DNA from: Rugalucina vietnamica
Taxonomy: Eukaryota; Mollusca; Bivalvia; Lucinida; Lucinidae
NCBI GenBank assembly: GCA_964017185.1
Contig: OZ024882.1
Location: 41,461,431 to 41,525,430, forward strand
Direction: 5' to 3'
DNA: 64,000 bases
The notes below the pieces were generated by a model. It had not been told where the DNA came from, searched no databases, and saw only the letters and a program-made list of their open reading frames with translations. Positions 20,819 to 30,509 of this stretch are shown here, piece after piece. The first letter of the stretch is position 1, and the number at the start of each line of letters is the position of its first letter. The position numbers and the translations under genes are program-made.

Positions 20819-22052
20819 CCCGGCGGTGGCACTCTTAAAATTTTTTTGACCCCATGCTCGTTCCACGTTTTTGAAAACACCCCCCTTATGTCGCAAAAAC
20901 AAGGACTTCCTGGAGCATTTTTACCCCCCTTTCATCGCAAAAACAAGGACTAACTGCTGTAAAAATACCCCCTTTCGCGCGAAAACAAGGATATTTGACA
21001 GATTTTATACCCCTTTTATCGCAAAAACAAGGACAGCCTACTGTCAAAATAACCCCCTTTTCAGAAAAACTTGGATATTGTACATAATTATTACCCCCTT
21101 ATATCGCAAAAACAAGGACAACCTGCTGTCAAAATACCCCCTTTTTTGGCAAAATCACGACATTGTACAAAGTTATCACCCCCTTTTATCGTAAAAACAA
21201 GGACAACCTACTGTCAAAATACCCCCCTTTTTTTTTGAAAACCAGGACATTGTACAAAATTATCACCCCCTTTTATCCAACCAACTAGTAAAGTCAAACC
21301 CACCCACCCCACCCACCAACTCCGTGATTGACCAACTTTTGAACCATCCAAATTCATGTGCGAAATTGCTATTTTAACTCTACATCCTTACCAAGCTCGT
21401 GCTGCCCCGGTGGGCAACCGCAGTATGCACACCTAACTGCCCCAAATTCACTTATGAAGCTACAGTCAGGGCAATTTCGGCAGGCCCCACGCCGATTGCC
21501 CCGACAATCGACGTCCATTTTAGTAAGTTTTGGAGCCGAGAAAAAATCCGACACAAGATGGAATATCCTCGTTGATTGGTTGATTTTATATGCATCTCAT
21601 CATTTATTTGTTGATTTTAAAAATCATTGTCCAATAGAAAAACGTTTTATAAAATTTGACTGGTTTGGTTTCCACAAAAAATTACGGAAAGTCCTCCCGT
21701 TCCCGTAAGCGTAAACGAAAACACCATTTCTGTGGGAAACGCGGAGGGGCGGAATTAAAATACCCCTTAACGCGGAGGGGCGGAATTTAAGTACCCCTAA
21801 CGCGGAATTAGAATCAGATAAAAACACCCCCTTTCCATCGAAAAATGCGGCGAGAGATTTTAAACACCCCTAAACGCGGAAATACAGTGAAATGAAAAAC
21901 ACCCCTAAATATGGAAAACGAGGAACCCGATCTGAAATTACCCCCCTTTTTACCGAAAACGCGGTCCGCGTTTTGACCTCAAAAGTACCCCCTTTTCCGC
22001 GATTTTTGGAACAAGCATGGTCCCAAAAAAATTCAAGAGTGACACCACCGGG
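20819..22052. mobile_element. 1.23-kb TIR DNA transposon with 8-bp target duplication
   Basis: Ends CCCGGYGGTGKCACTCTT in inverted orientation, flanked by ATAATTCA at 20811-20818 and 22053-22060. The 3' LTR has the empty site with a single ATAATTCA, proving insertion after the retrotransposon. The left part has about six degenerate ~60-bp tandem units, each with CGCAAAAACAAGGAC and CCCCCTTTT. The right part has repeated AACGCGGAGGGGCGGAAT and related blocks. An 8-bp duplication fits hAT, MULE, P or KDZ-type elements; the CCCGG start does not let me choose. A small Cys-rich ORF lies on its minus strand. Confidence 0.85.
21369..21554 (-). other. Short Cys-rich ORF within the 8-bp-TSD transposon
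   Basis: 61 codons. After a basic start it has C-R-G-N-R-R-G-A-C-R-N-C-P-D-C and then CAYCGCPPGQH, eight Cys and a His with zinc-ribbon-like spacing (CxxC ... CxxCxCPPxxH). It could be a remnant exon of the transposase or of a captured gene. No start context or splice sites are obvious and I do not recognise the family. Confidence 0.3.
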
Positions 22053-22104
22053 ATAATTCAGAATTAACTATTGTTTACCATTCCCCACCCACTTAATGGT
22101 TGAG

Positions 22105-23345
22105 TAGTTCAGTAGTCCCTGAACTTCTACGTAGCACTTCGAACTACTACGTATTACTTCTAACCCTAATTCACCAATATGAACCACTACGTACAACTTC
22201 CAAATACTAATATACCTTTATTAACTGTTACGTACCACTTGAACTGCTACGTACCACTTGAACTGCTACGTACTACTTCGGAACTACTATATATCACTAT
22301 GAACAGCCATGTAAGACTTCAAACCTTGGTAATGATCTCAGAAGTGCTCAGTAGCACTTGAACTGCTACGTACAGTTAAACCTCTATAAAAGCGCCACCT
22401 TTGGGAGTGAGCTAAGCTGGCTGTTATACACAGGTGGCTGTCTTATCAAGGTTCAGTCAGAGCAGTTGTCACGTAGAAAATACTCTTACTGTCACAAGAA
22501 AAATCCTTTGTAAGGAAGGACTACCTGTATCTGTTTCATAAGTTGACATCATTTCATGCTTCATTACACAAAAATATATACAAAGCCTCATGGGTATTAA
22601 CTTAATTGATTTTTTCTGCTAATTAACTGTTTTAAATACAATAATGAATAACAATTGTCCAATTAACAGCTTGTAAATGGGAAATTTGACTTTAGGCAAG
22701 TATGATGTGGCTGTCTTATAGAGAGTTATAAGCATTTTGGGATTGATTTTACTGGCTGCTGGTTGTCTTGTGGAGGTGGCTGTCTTATGCAGAGATAAAA
22801 TATAGTGAAAATGATTGGGACTGTTTCAAACTGGCTCTCTTATGCAGGTGGAGCTCTTATAAAGGTGGCTGATTCAGCAGGTTCAACTGTAGTACTTCAC
22901 AACTGCTACGTACCACTTGAACTGCTACGTACTACTTCGGACCTGCTATATAGCACTTGAACTGCTACGTACCATTTGAACTGCTATGAACCACTTGAAC
23001 CGCTACGTACTACTTCGGACCTACAATATAGCACTTGAACTGCTACGTATCACTTGAACTGCTATGTACCACTTGAACTGCCATATACCACTTGAACCGC
23101 TATGTACTACTTCAGAACTACTGTATACTACTATATAGCACTTGGACTGCTATGTACAACTTGAACTACTACGTAGTACTTGAACTGCTACGTACCACTT
23201 GAACTACTACGTACTACTTCAGAACTACTATGTAGCACTTGAACTGCTACGTACTGTTTGAATCACTATGTTATACTTCAAAATGCTGTTTATTATCTGA
23301 ACTACATGTACTACATACCACTTCAACGTCAAGTACTACTTGATT
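22105..23345 (+). repeat. TACGTA minisatellite of the 5' LTR (interrupted by a MITE)
   Basis: Degenerate ~19-20-bp units of the type CACTTGAACTGCTACGTAC repeat for about 0.7 kb, excluding the MITE at 22373-22889. Every few units contain the palindrome TACGTA. It lies downstream of the predicted transcription start, so it should be in the 5' leader. The same array is in the 3' LTR at 36,065-36,785. Confidence 0.85.
22373..22889. mobile_element. 517-bp Tc1/mariner-type MITE in the 5' LTR
   Basis: Ends CAGTTAAACCTCT and its near-complement AGGTTCAACTG, flanked by TA at 22371-22372 and 22890-22891. The 3' LTR shows the unoccupied site (GCTACG-TA-GTACTTC). The interior repeats 'CTTATAxAGGTGGCT' motifs near both ends. 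Non-autonomous. Confidence 0.85.
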
Positions 23346-23764
23346 TTGTGACATAAGTAACAACTAATTGATAGTCTCGTTGTCACTCTCTGTTGACCCA
23401 GATACATATATAACCTGATGATTTATTGCTCGTCTATATGCCATGTTCTGTTCACGTGTTCAGAGTTTATCGTTGGTTAAATTACAAAATTTAACTATTC
23501 TTCATTGTATTTTCAAGTCCATCTCGCACCAAAGTCCAACACCAAGCGGACTCACAACTGTAGCTCTTTCCCGGAAAACCAGATAGTGCCTTGTCCGATA
23601 CACTTATATTAATGTATAAATGAGATACTGGTTAAGCAACAAAACTGATTGTGACTTAGAAGCATGGTTGTGATAAAGGAGATCAAATCTGTCTAGATCA
23701 GACTCAAACCAAATAACGCCATCTGACAATTTTACCATCATCACCCCCCTTGCGAGCTACATTT

Positions 23765-23784
23765 TGGTGTCGTAGAAGTGGGAT
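23765..23784 (+). other. Primer-binding site
   Basis: Three bases past the 5' LTR the sequence TGGTGTC-GT-AGAAGTGGGAT begins with TGG, the complement of a tRNA CCA end. From memory it resembles the complement of a tRNA-Leu acceptor/T-arm end (TGGTGTCAGAAGTGGGAT) with two extra bases. The tRNA identity is inference. Confidence 0.6.
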
Positions 23785-24307
23785 AGAAATCAACCTTTTT
23801 CTGCCTTCAGGTGCTGATTTAAAGAGAGACAATCTGCGCAGTAGAAAATTGATCATTCCAGTCCATAGATCATTTCAACAGACACTGGCTACCTCTAGAA
23901 TCTTCCGTATCTGCTGTACAGTGTTTATGCCTGACCAGTCTGATTAGACATATTGAGCCAGAAGTTTACCATTTTGCAATGCACATTCAAAAATGATAAA
24001 CTGTTAATGATGGACAACAAAGAGAATAAACACACAACAACATATAAATTTTATTACAACAGAAGAGGTCTATTTTCAATTCATATTATCATTTCAGATA
24101 CAGTGAAAGTTTATGTCTTCTTAGAATCTTCACATCATAAGGTGATTAAATACATTGACGACATCTGCATCACTCCAATTTAGACTCTGATCAACTCATC
24201 TTCCTTAGCACCACCTGAAAGTAGAAAATAGAGCTTTTGATCATACCTTGGTGTATGGTGGGTGTGATTTGACTTGAAAATCAACAAATTCTTCAACATT
24301 ACAAATA

Positions 24308-25657
24308 ATGGCAGAAAATGTGGCAGAACAGCCTGCGGAGTTGCCGCTTCCTGGTCAACAGGAGGAGGGCAGCGATGATGAATCGGTTGTTTCCAATGAG
24401 CCAGACAACACTCATCAACTATCGCAACTAGAAAATGAATTAAAAGATGAAATGAGCTCCATTGCGAGACAGATTAAAGAGACCGTCTTAGGCATGAATC
24501 AACAAATGGAGAGAAAATTCTCCCAACTTGATCGACAAATGCACAACCTAGAATCGCATCTGCGTGACCAAAACAACAATCAGGCCATGTCGCACTTTAG
24601 AAATAGTACTCCCGTGCAAATTAATACAGATGGTGGTCTACCCTCGTCAAACCTGCCATTGACAAATTCCGTACCGAATAGCGAGAATGCGCTTAATCAC
24701 TTCCAACCATCTAGAGTTGATTTCAATCTACCAGGTACGACATCAAACACAGAAACCTCAACCAGTACTTCAAATACAGGGGCAGAGAACTCCATTAAGC
24801 TCAAACCACAAAACTTTACTGGTACCAATGATGACTTTGAGGATTTCTTGACTCAATTTGAGATTACGGCAGAGATTAATGGTTGGAGTTACCGATCGAA
24901 ATCATTGTACTTGGCCAACTGCTTGACGGGGGCTGCTCGAGCCCTGCTTAATGAACTCAGCGAAACACAGCGTCGTGATTTTCGATGTCTCGTACAAAAA
25001 CTTAAGGAGCGATTTGGGTCCGAAAACCGAGCTGAAGTGTTCCGTTCTCAATTAAAGGCTAGATCTAAGGGTAAAGGGGAGACTACTGCTGAATTAGCGC
25101 AAGCTATCCGTAAACTCACCAGACAAGCATACCCGCAAGTATCACTAGATATGGTCGAGGTCTTGAGTATTGACCACTTCATTGAGGCCTTACCAGAATC
25201 TGAAATCCGACTACGATTAAGAGAGGTTGGTCCTACAACTCTTGCAGAAGCAGAGCGCATAGCGGTTAGAATGGACGCACATAGGCAAGCTGACAAACAA
25301 CGAAACCGGTTTGTTGGCAAGGTAGAACAAAGCGAACAAAATAAGAGCTTTCAAGAGCAAAGCACAGCACAGCAAATGGAAGCAATTAGTAAGAGAATGG
25401 ACTCTCTTTCAAAATCTGTCCAAAATTTGACCAATCAACAAAGAACCCATGCACCAGTGTACCCTCGAAACTTCCAGAACTACGGCCCCAATCAGAGACC
25501 TAATAGACCAGGGTTTTATAACATCCCTCCACCAAGACACTTCCCACTAAGGGGAGGTAATCCCAGATTTCCTAATCAGCAAAATCAGAGAAATCAACCC
25601 AGACTGCAGGAAAACTTCCGTCAGCCTGTACAGGTGCCCAGAGCCAGGCTGAATTAA
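24308..25657 (+). CDS. gag: Gag polyprotein
   Basis: 449 aa; the main structural protein, expected to package element RNA into particles. Residues ~1-30 are acidic; ~35-85 are a likely coiled coil (QLENELKDEMSSIARQIKE, MNQQMERKFSQLDRQM); ~160-330 match the retrotransposon Gag/capsid fold in pattern, with FTGTNDDFEDFLTQFE, SLYLANCLTGAARALL, LKERFGSENRAEVFRSQL and ELAQAIRKLTRQAYP. The C-terminus (~370-449) is rich in Gln, Asn, Pro and Arg. I see no CCHC zinc knuckle, so RNA binding probably rests on the basic tail. The first ATG after the LTR leader with this long frame is used. The pol frame is -1 relative to gag and is open through the end of gag, so ribosomal frameshifting is possible, though no canonical slippery heptamer is evident. 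Confidence 0.93.
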   Translation: MAENVAEQPAELPLPGQQEEGSDDESVVSNEPDNTHQLSQLENELKDEMSSIARQIKETVLGMNQQMERKFSQLDRQMHNLESHLRDQNNNQAMSHFRNSTPVQINTDGGLPSSNLPLTNSVPNSENALNHFQPSRVDFNLPGTTSNTETSTSTSNTGAENSIKLKPQNFTGTNDDFEDFLTQFEITAEINGWSYRSKSLYLANCLTGAARALLNELSETQRRDFRCLVQKLKERFGSENRAEVFRSQLKARSKGKGETTAELAQAIRKLTRQAYPQVSLDMVEVLSIDHFIEALPESEIRLRLREVGPTTLAEAERIAVRMDAHRQADKQRNRFVGKVEQSEQNKSFQEQSTAQQMEAISKRMDSLSKSVQNLTNQQRTHAPVYPRNFQNYGPNQRPNRPGFYNIPPPRHFPLRGGNPRFPNQQNQRNQPRLQENFRQPVQVPRARLN

Positions 25658-25680
25658 ATGAGGGGCCCGAATTAATTGCC

Positions 25681-28600
25681 ATGCGACGAAACTGGTGCTT
25701 CGAGGAAGGTTATTTTGTTACTGTGACAATTGAGAACATACCTATTACTTTCTTAATTGACACTGGATCAAATATAACCATCTTGAGTAGGAGCTTGATG
25801 GAGCGAATGCCAGTCCACATTACTTCTTCTGTTCAACCTACAAATACAAAAATGTTGACCGTTACGGGGGAGGTAACTCCTTTTCTTGGGAAAACTGAAC
25901 ATGAACTCAAAATAGGGAAACAGAAATTTAAACATACACTGTTGATTGCTGATATTGAGAATGACGGCAACCTAGGTATGGACGTTTTAAAAGCCCATAA
26001 TTGCGACTTGGTACTTTCTCGACAAATTATGAAAATAAATGGGGAAGAAGTGTTGTGTTTCCCAAACAGCAGAAATCCGCCACTGCAATGCTGTGGAGTA
26101 GCTGTATTACAACCTGTACAGATTCCGCCAGAATCCGAAGTGATTGTACCCGGGTATACCAAGGGTGTCATAGACAAAAGTGGTACTGGTTTGATAGAAG
26201 CTCATGAGAAATTTGTGAACAACAAGGGTCTACTGGTTGCTAAAGCTTTGGTCTGCCCCACCACTGGCACGGTACCGGTCCGTATTGTAAACCCATATAG
26301 TGAAGGTTGCACTCTCTACAAGGACACCATCATCGCAACATATGAGCCTATAGAACCAGAGCAACTTGTGTCTGTGAATGCCACCCAGTCTCAAGAGTCA
26401 ACATCTGAGCCCTATAATAATCAAGGTATACCAGAGCATTTGAAAGAGCTTTACGCCAACAGCTCTAAACTACTCAACAATGATGAACAGTCTCGTCTAG
26501 AACAGCTTCTCATTGAGTATCAGGACCAGTTTTCCAAAGATTCACATGACCTGGGACGCTGTACCCTGTTAGAACATCATATCAACATTGTACCAGGTAC
26601 AAGACCAATCAAGCAACAGCCCTACAGGTTACCCCTAGCCAAACGACGCGAAGCCGAGGCTGAGATTGCGGCTATGGCCGAGAGAGATATAATCGAGCCT
26701 TCCACCAGTCCATGGTCTTCTCCTGCCATTATAGTACCCAAAAAGAATGGCGGGATAAGATTTTGTATTGACTACCGTCGCTTAAATAAAGTTACCATTC
26801 CTGACAGCATGCCGCTGCCTAGATGTGACGATTCTCTGGATGCTTTAGGTGGATCGAAATGGTTTTCTACCCTTGATCTTCGCTCAGGCTTTTTCCAGAT
26901 AGGTCTCGACAAAGAAAGTCGTCCTTTGACAGCGTTCTGCATACCGGGTAGCGGTTTATGGCAATTCAAAGTTGTCCCATTTGGAAGTATGACCAGCCCA
27001 GCTTGTTTTGAGCGGGTGATGGAAAGAGTTTTCTCTGGGCTTACATTTGTCACCCTACTGATCTACTTAGACGATATTATCGTCTTTGGCAAGACTTTTG
27101 ACACACATTTGAGAAACCTAGAAGAAGTTATGAAGCGACTAGAGGCATCAAACTTGAAACTGAACCCAGAAAAATGTGTGCTCTTTAACACCCATGTTTC
27201 CTTCCTAGGTCATCTGATCTCGTCTGAAGGTATAGAGGTAGATCCTGCAAAGACGAAAGTAGTACGAGATTGGCCTGTTCCAAAGAATGTATCAGAACTC
27301 AGGTCCTTTGGGGGACTATGTAGTTATATGAGAAAATTCATACAAGGATTTAGTTCCATATGTAAACCACTTCATGTACTTACTCAGAAAGACAAGAAGA
27401 TTGAATGGAATGACCAGTGTCAACTAGCATTTGAGAAACTGAAGTTAGCTTTGACCACAGCACCTGTTTTAGGTTTTCCACAGGACTCTCAGGGCATGTT
27501 TACTGTCGACACAGATGCTTCAAAGGATGCCCTTGGAGGAATTTTGTCACAAGAGCAAGACGGACAAGAGAGAGTGATTAGTTATTACAGCAAGTGCTTC
27601 AGCAAAGCCGAGAGACGATACTGCACCACACGCAGAGAGCTACTCGCCGTCGTCTGCTCAATAAAACAATTCCATGTTTATCTCTACGGGAGAAAGTTTA
27701 GAGTACGAAGTGATCACGGTAGCCTCAGATGGCTCATGAACTTCAAGATCTGTGAAGGCGCCCTAGCACGGATCCTGGAAACTCTGGCAATTTATGACTT
27801 CACCATTGAATATAGACCTGCCGCTGGGCACAAGAATGCAGACAGCGTTTCCCGTCGACCATGCATTGATCAAGCGTGCGCACATTGTGAAAGATTTGAG
27901 AAGAGATACAGTGAAAATTCACCTGGACTGGCCACCAGGAAAACCGGGGTTATGAGTGAGGAGAGTGTAACAAAGGGGGAAAGTCAGACGGAAAGCAAAG
28001 AGCACGAAGGTTCAACTGAAAAGCTGAAGGAACCAGTTCCTTCAGAAGATTGTATAGAAGAGAAAAGTGTGTGTTCGAAGCAGGGCGCGCTTCTAACGCA
28101 TAACTTGTTGAATGGTACCGAAAGCTTGTTGAATGGGGGGATCCGACAGAACACTACTCCCACTCCAGGTGGTCCACAGGAAAGTGAACATTCGCTCCCT
28201 AGAAAAGAGATACAACAGTCTCAAGGAGAGAATGAAAAATGCCGAATGAGTCTCGACTGCGAGTCCATACGGGTTCCTGAAACAACCCGGGAGGAGCAAC
28301 TAGAGCCGAGACCAAGAGTGGAAACTCAACTGTCCTGTTATAGCAGGGTGCCCAAAACCACCCTTGGGGGAGAGTTGAGTATGGACGAAAGTATGGACCC
28401 ATATCAACTGAGCTGTACTGAAGAGACGGACAGCGACAGTTCTTATTATGATGCTGAAGAATGGAGAGAGGAAATAAATAGCGACGAGGAAAAACAGAAT
28501 ATGAAGTCTGAGTCCACAAATGTGAGAAACATAGAAATAATCAACATAGACAGTCTAACGCCAGAGCACATCAAACATGAACAAGACCAGCAGCCGGAAA

Positions 28601-29064
28601 TTCATATGATAAAACAGTGGAAAAACAGTGACGAGAAACCAAACTGGGCCCAAATAGCACAGTATGGACCAGAATTAAAAGCATATTGGTCTTCCTGGGA
28701 ATCTCTAGTACTCATAGATGGTATATTGTATAAGAGAAAACCCAATGAAATGCCACTCGACAACAAACCACGAATAGTATTACCAACAAATCTACGAAAG
28801 AAATGCTTCACCCTGTTACATGATAATGTATCAGGTGCACACCTAGGCTCTCAAAAGACATTAGGTAAAATCAAAGAAAGATTCTACTGGTATGGTTGTC
28901 GTAAAGACATAGAGTATTGGTGCAGAACTTGTGATATCTGTGCCTCCAGAAAACCACCTTATAGACGGGCGAAAGCGCCAATGAAACAATTCAACGTGGG
29001 GTACCCTCTAGAGCGATGCAGCTTAGACATTATGGGACCATTACCCAGCCCCAACAATGCATGA
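25681..29064 (+). CDS. pol: Pol polyprotein: protease, reverse transcriptase, RNase H, integrase N-part
   Basis: 1,127 codons to an in-frame TGA. Aspartic protease: FLIDTGSNITIL with catalytic D27. RT: FCIDYRRLNKVTIPDSMPLP, FSTLDLRSGFFQI, and the active site YLDDIIVFG around residue 462. RNase H: TVDTDASKDALGGILS (~608), RRELLAVV and RSDHGSLRWL. A ~250-residue acidic/Ser-rich linker (~740-990) follows and is unusual. Then the integrase zinc-binding HHCC (HLGSQK..., CDICAS; ~1045-1100) and the first core motif SLDIMGPLP. The frame is open upstream of Met1 (AELNEGPELIAM), consistent with a Gag-Pol fusion. The TGA (29062-29064) falls within the integrase core, leaving the rest in the following segment. 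Confidence 0.95.
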   Translation: MRRNWCFEEGYFVTVTIENIPITFLIDTGSNITILSRSLMERMPVHITSSVQPTNTKMLTVTGEVTPFLGKTEHELKIGKQKFKHTLLIADIENDGNLGMDVLKAHNCDLVLSRQIMKINGEEVLCFPNSRNPPLQCCGVAVLQPVQIPPESEVIVPGYTKGVIDKSGTGLIEAHEKFVNNKGLLVAKALVCPTTGTVPVRIVNPYSEGCTLYKDTIIATYEPIEPEQLVSVNATQSQESTSEPYNNQGIPEHLKELYANSSKLLNNDEQSRLEQLLIEYQDQFSKDSHDLGRCTLLEHHINIVPGTRPIKQQPYRLPLAKRREAEAEIAAMAERDIIEPSTSPWSSPAIIVPKKNGGIRFCIDYRRLNKVTIPDSMPLPRCDDSLDALGGSKWFSTLDLRSGFFQIGLDKESRPLTAFCIPGSGLWQFKVVPFGSMTSPACFERVMERVFSGLTFVTLLIYLDDIIVFGKTFDTHLRNLEEVMKRLEASNLKLNPEKCVLFNTHVSFLGHLISSEGIEVDPAKTKVVRDWPVPKNVSELRSFGGLCSYMRKFIQGFSSICKPLHVLTQKDKKIEWNDQCQLAFEKLKLALTTAPVLGFPQDSQGMFTVDTDASKDALGGILSQEQDGQERVISYYSKCFSKAERRYCTTRRELLAVVCSIKQFHVYLYGRKFRVRSDHGSLRWLMNFKICEGALARILETLAIYDFTIEYRPAAGHKNADSVSRRPCIDQACAHCERFEKRYSENSPGLATRKTGVMSEESVTKGESQTESKEHEGSTEKLKEPVPSEDCIEEKSVCSKQGALLTHNLLNGTESLLNGGIRQNTTPTPGGPQESEHSLPRKEIQQSQGENEKCRMSLDCESIRVPETTREEQLEPRPRVETQLSCYSRVPKTTLGGELSMDESMDPYQLSCTEETDSDSSYYDAEEWREEINSDEEKQNMKSESTNVRNIEIINIDSLTPEHIKHEQDQQPEIHMIKQWKNSDEKPNWAQIAQYGPELKAYWSSWESLVLIDGILYKRKPNEMPLDNKPRIVLPTNLRKKCFTLLHDNVSGAHLGSQKTLGKIKERFYWYGCRKDIEYWCRTCDICASRKPPYRRAKAPMKQFNVGYPLERCSLDIMGPLPSPNNA

Positions 29065-29877
29065 TACCTGCTACTAGTCTCTTGTTATTTCACCAAGTGG
29101 TTGATGGTAATCCCTTTAGAAACTATAGATGCCAAAACTGTGGCTACCAAGCTCATAGAGAGGTTTGTATCAGTCTTTGGAGTGCCTGTTACCTTGCATA
29201 GCGACCAAGGATCCAATTTCCAAAGCAATGTGTTTCAAGAAGTGTGTTCGATACTAGGAATTGAAAAGACCCGCACCACGCCAGGTCGACCACAATCTGA
29301 TGGAATGATAGAGAGAGCTTGTCGCAGTGTTCAGTCAATGTTGGCTGCATATGTCAGTCAAAACCAGAGAGATTGGGCAACTTATATACCTTTGATAGTT
29401 CTAGCCTACAACTCTGCAGTGCACGACACAACTCGCTGTACACCCGACTCCCTCATGTTAGGTCGTCAACTTCGTCTCCCAATTGATCTAGCATTAGGTA
29501 CACCTGAAACGAGACCGAGCACAAGTGAAACAGATTACGCTTACTGCTTAGAACAACAACTTCTTCGCATACATGAGATTGCCCGAAAACACATCAAACT
29601 TAGTAGCGAAGGCATGAAAAGGTACTATGACCGCAATGCGAACTTCAAAGAATATGCTGTAGGTGATCCTGTATGGTATCTGTATGTTGAGCGGAAAGTA
29701 GGGATAAGTACCAAGTTGACTAGAAGTTGGAAAGGTCCTTACGTTATCACGCGGAAGTATGGCGACGTATTATATCAAATTCAACGCAATCCTCGCGGCA
29801 AGCCGAAGCTTGTACATGACAAACTCAAACCCTACTTGGGTGAGAATAAACCAACTTGGTTTAATGCGACACCGTAA
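29065..29877 (+). pseudogene. pol: Pol, integrase core and C-terminus beyond the in-frame stop
   Basis: This continues in the same reading frame after the TGA. It has the F-T-K-W strand, the second catalytic Asp in LHSDQGSNFQ, the catalytic Glu in GRPQSDGMIERACRS, then the helical LAYNSAVHDTTRCTP. The GPY/F-like C-terminal module follows (VWYLYVERKVG, SWKGPYVITRKYG, VHDKLKPYLG). No chromodomain follows. Only one codon interrupts an otherwise intact integrase, at a position usually occupied by Arg in the family; a CpG-transition nonsense mutation is a simple explanation. Read-through in vivo cannot be excluded. As written, this copy should make a truncated integrase. Confidence 0.9.
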
Positions 29878-30509
29878 GACAACAGTTGTTGACTATCCTA
29901 TCCCTTTGAAATACAGAGAGTGATATACGAGCAAACTAGGTTTACAGAGCTGGGATTGATATTTAGAAGCCTACATAAAATATGTCAGCACTTCGTCCAG
30001 AATCATAATTTCCAGTTAAGTTCATACAACTGCGAAACTTCAGACTTTTGAAATTTCATCGAGAGATATGACTCTACCGTTGATCTCCAGCTCTGTAAAA
30101 TTATATGACCATACCTCTTATTATTCTTACCATGAACTGAACCAGTGAGAAAGAGTCTGAGTTCACCTCTAGCTTCTGAAACACCAGACTCAATCATCCC
30201 AAGGCATGAAGTTTCTGAGTCATCATTAAACTGCTAGTCCCTAAATTGTCGCTGATCAGCTTGCTTTTGAGTCTTCACTGGGTCTGTCTTCTGAGTCATC
30301 ACTGATCCTCTAGTTCCCAAATCAACCCTGGGTGAGAGTCACCCTACAACATAGAACAACAAATACATGGTTATAATAGAAATTAAATGAGTCTGAACTG
30401 CTTTACAACTACAGCAAAATTTGCATATAACTGAAACTTTTGGTCTGAGTTTTAGTTATTGTGTCTGCTAGCTATCTACTGAGAGAATATAATGACGATA
30501 GATTGACCA
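29878..30509 (+). other. Non-coding spacer between pol and the accessory ORFs
   Basis: About 630 bp with no long frame. It contains runs of CTGAGTC/TCACTGATCC-type repeats (30,200-30,320). It might hold a splice acceptor or promoter for the accessory ORFs; none stands out. Confidence 0.45.

Larger units (their letters stand above)
19944..23761 (+). repeat. 5' LTR, carrying two younger DNA-transposon insertions
   Basis: 3,818 bp, which reduces to about 2,057 bp when the TIR element (20819-22052 plus 8-bp duplication) and the MITE (22373-22889 plus TA) are removed, close to the 2,049-bp 3' LTR. It holds a U3 promoter (20,511-20,588) and a long downstream region with a TACGTA-containing minisatellite. 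The scattered ORFs inside are not conserved in frame and look like chance. Confidence 0.95.

Noticed and set aside
20411..20953. 180-aa ORF in the 5' LTR
   Set aside because: It is created partly by the transposon insertion at 20819 and is absent in this form from the 3' LTR.
22105..23345. CRISPR-like array of short repeats
   Set aside because: Units are contiguous and degenerate with no unique spacers, and the DNA is eukaryotic; it is a minisatellite inside an LTR.
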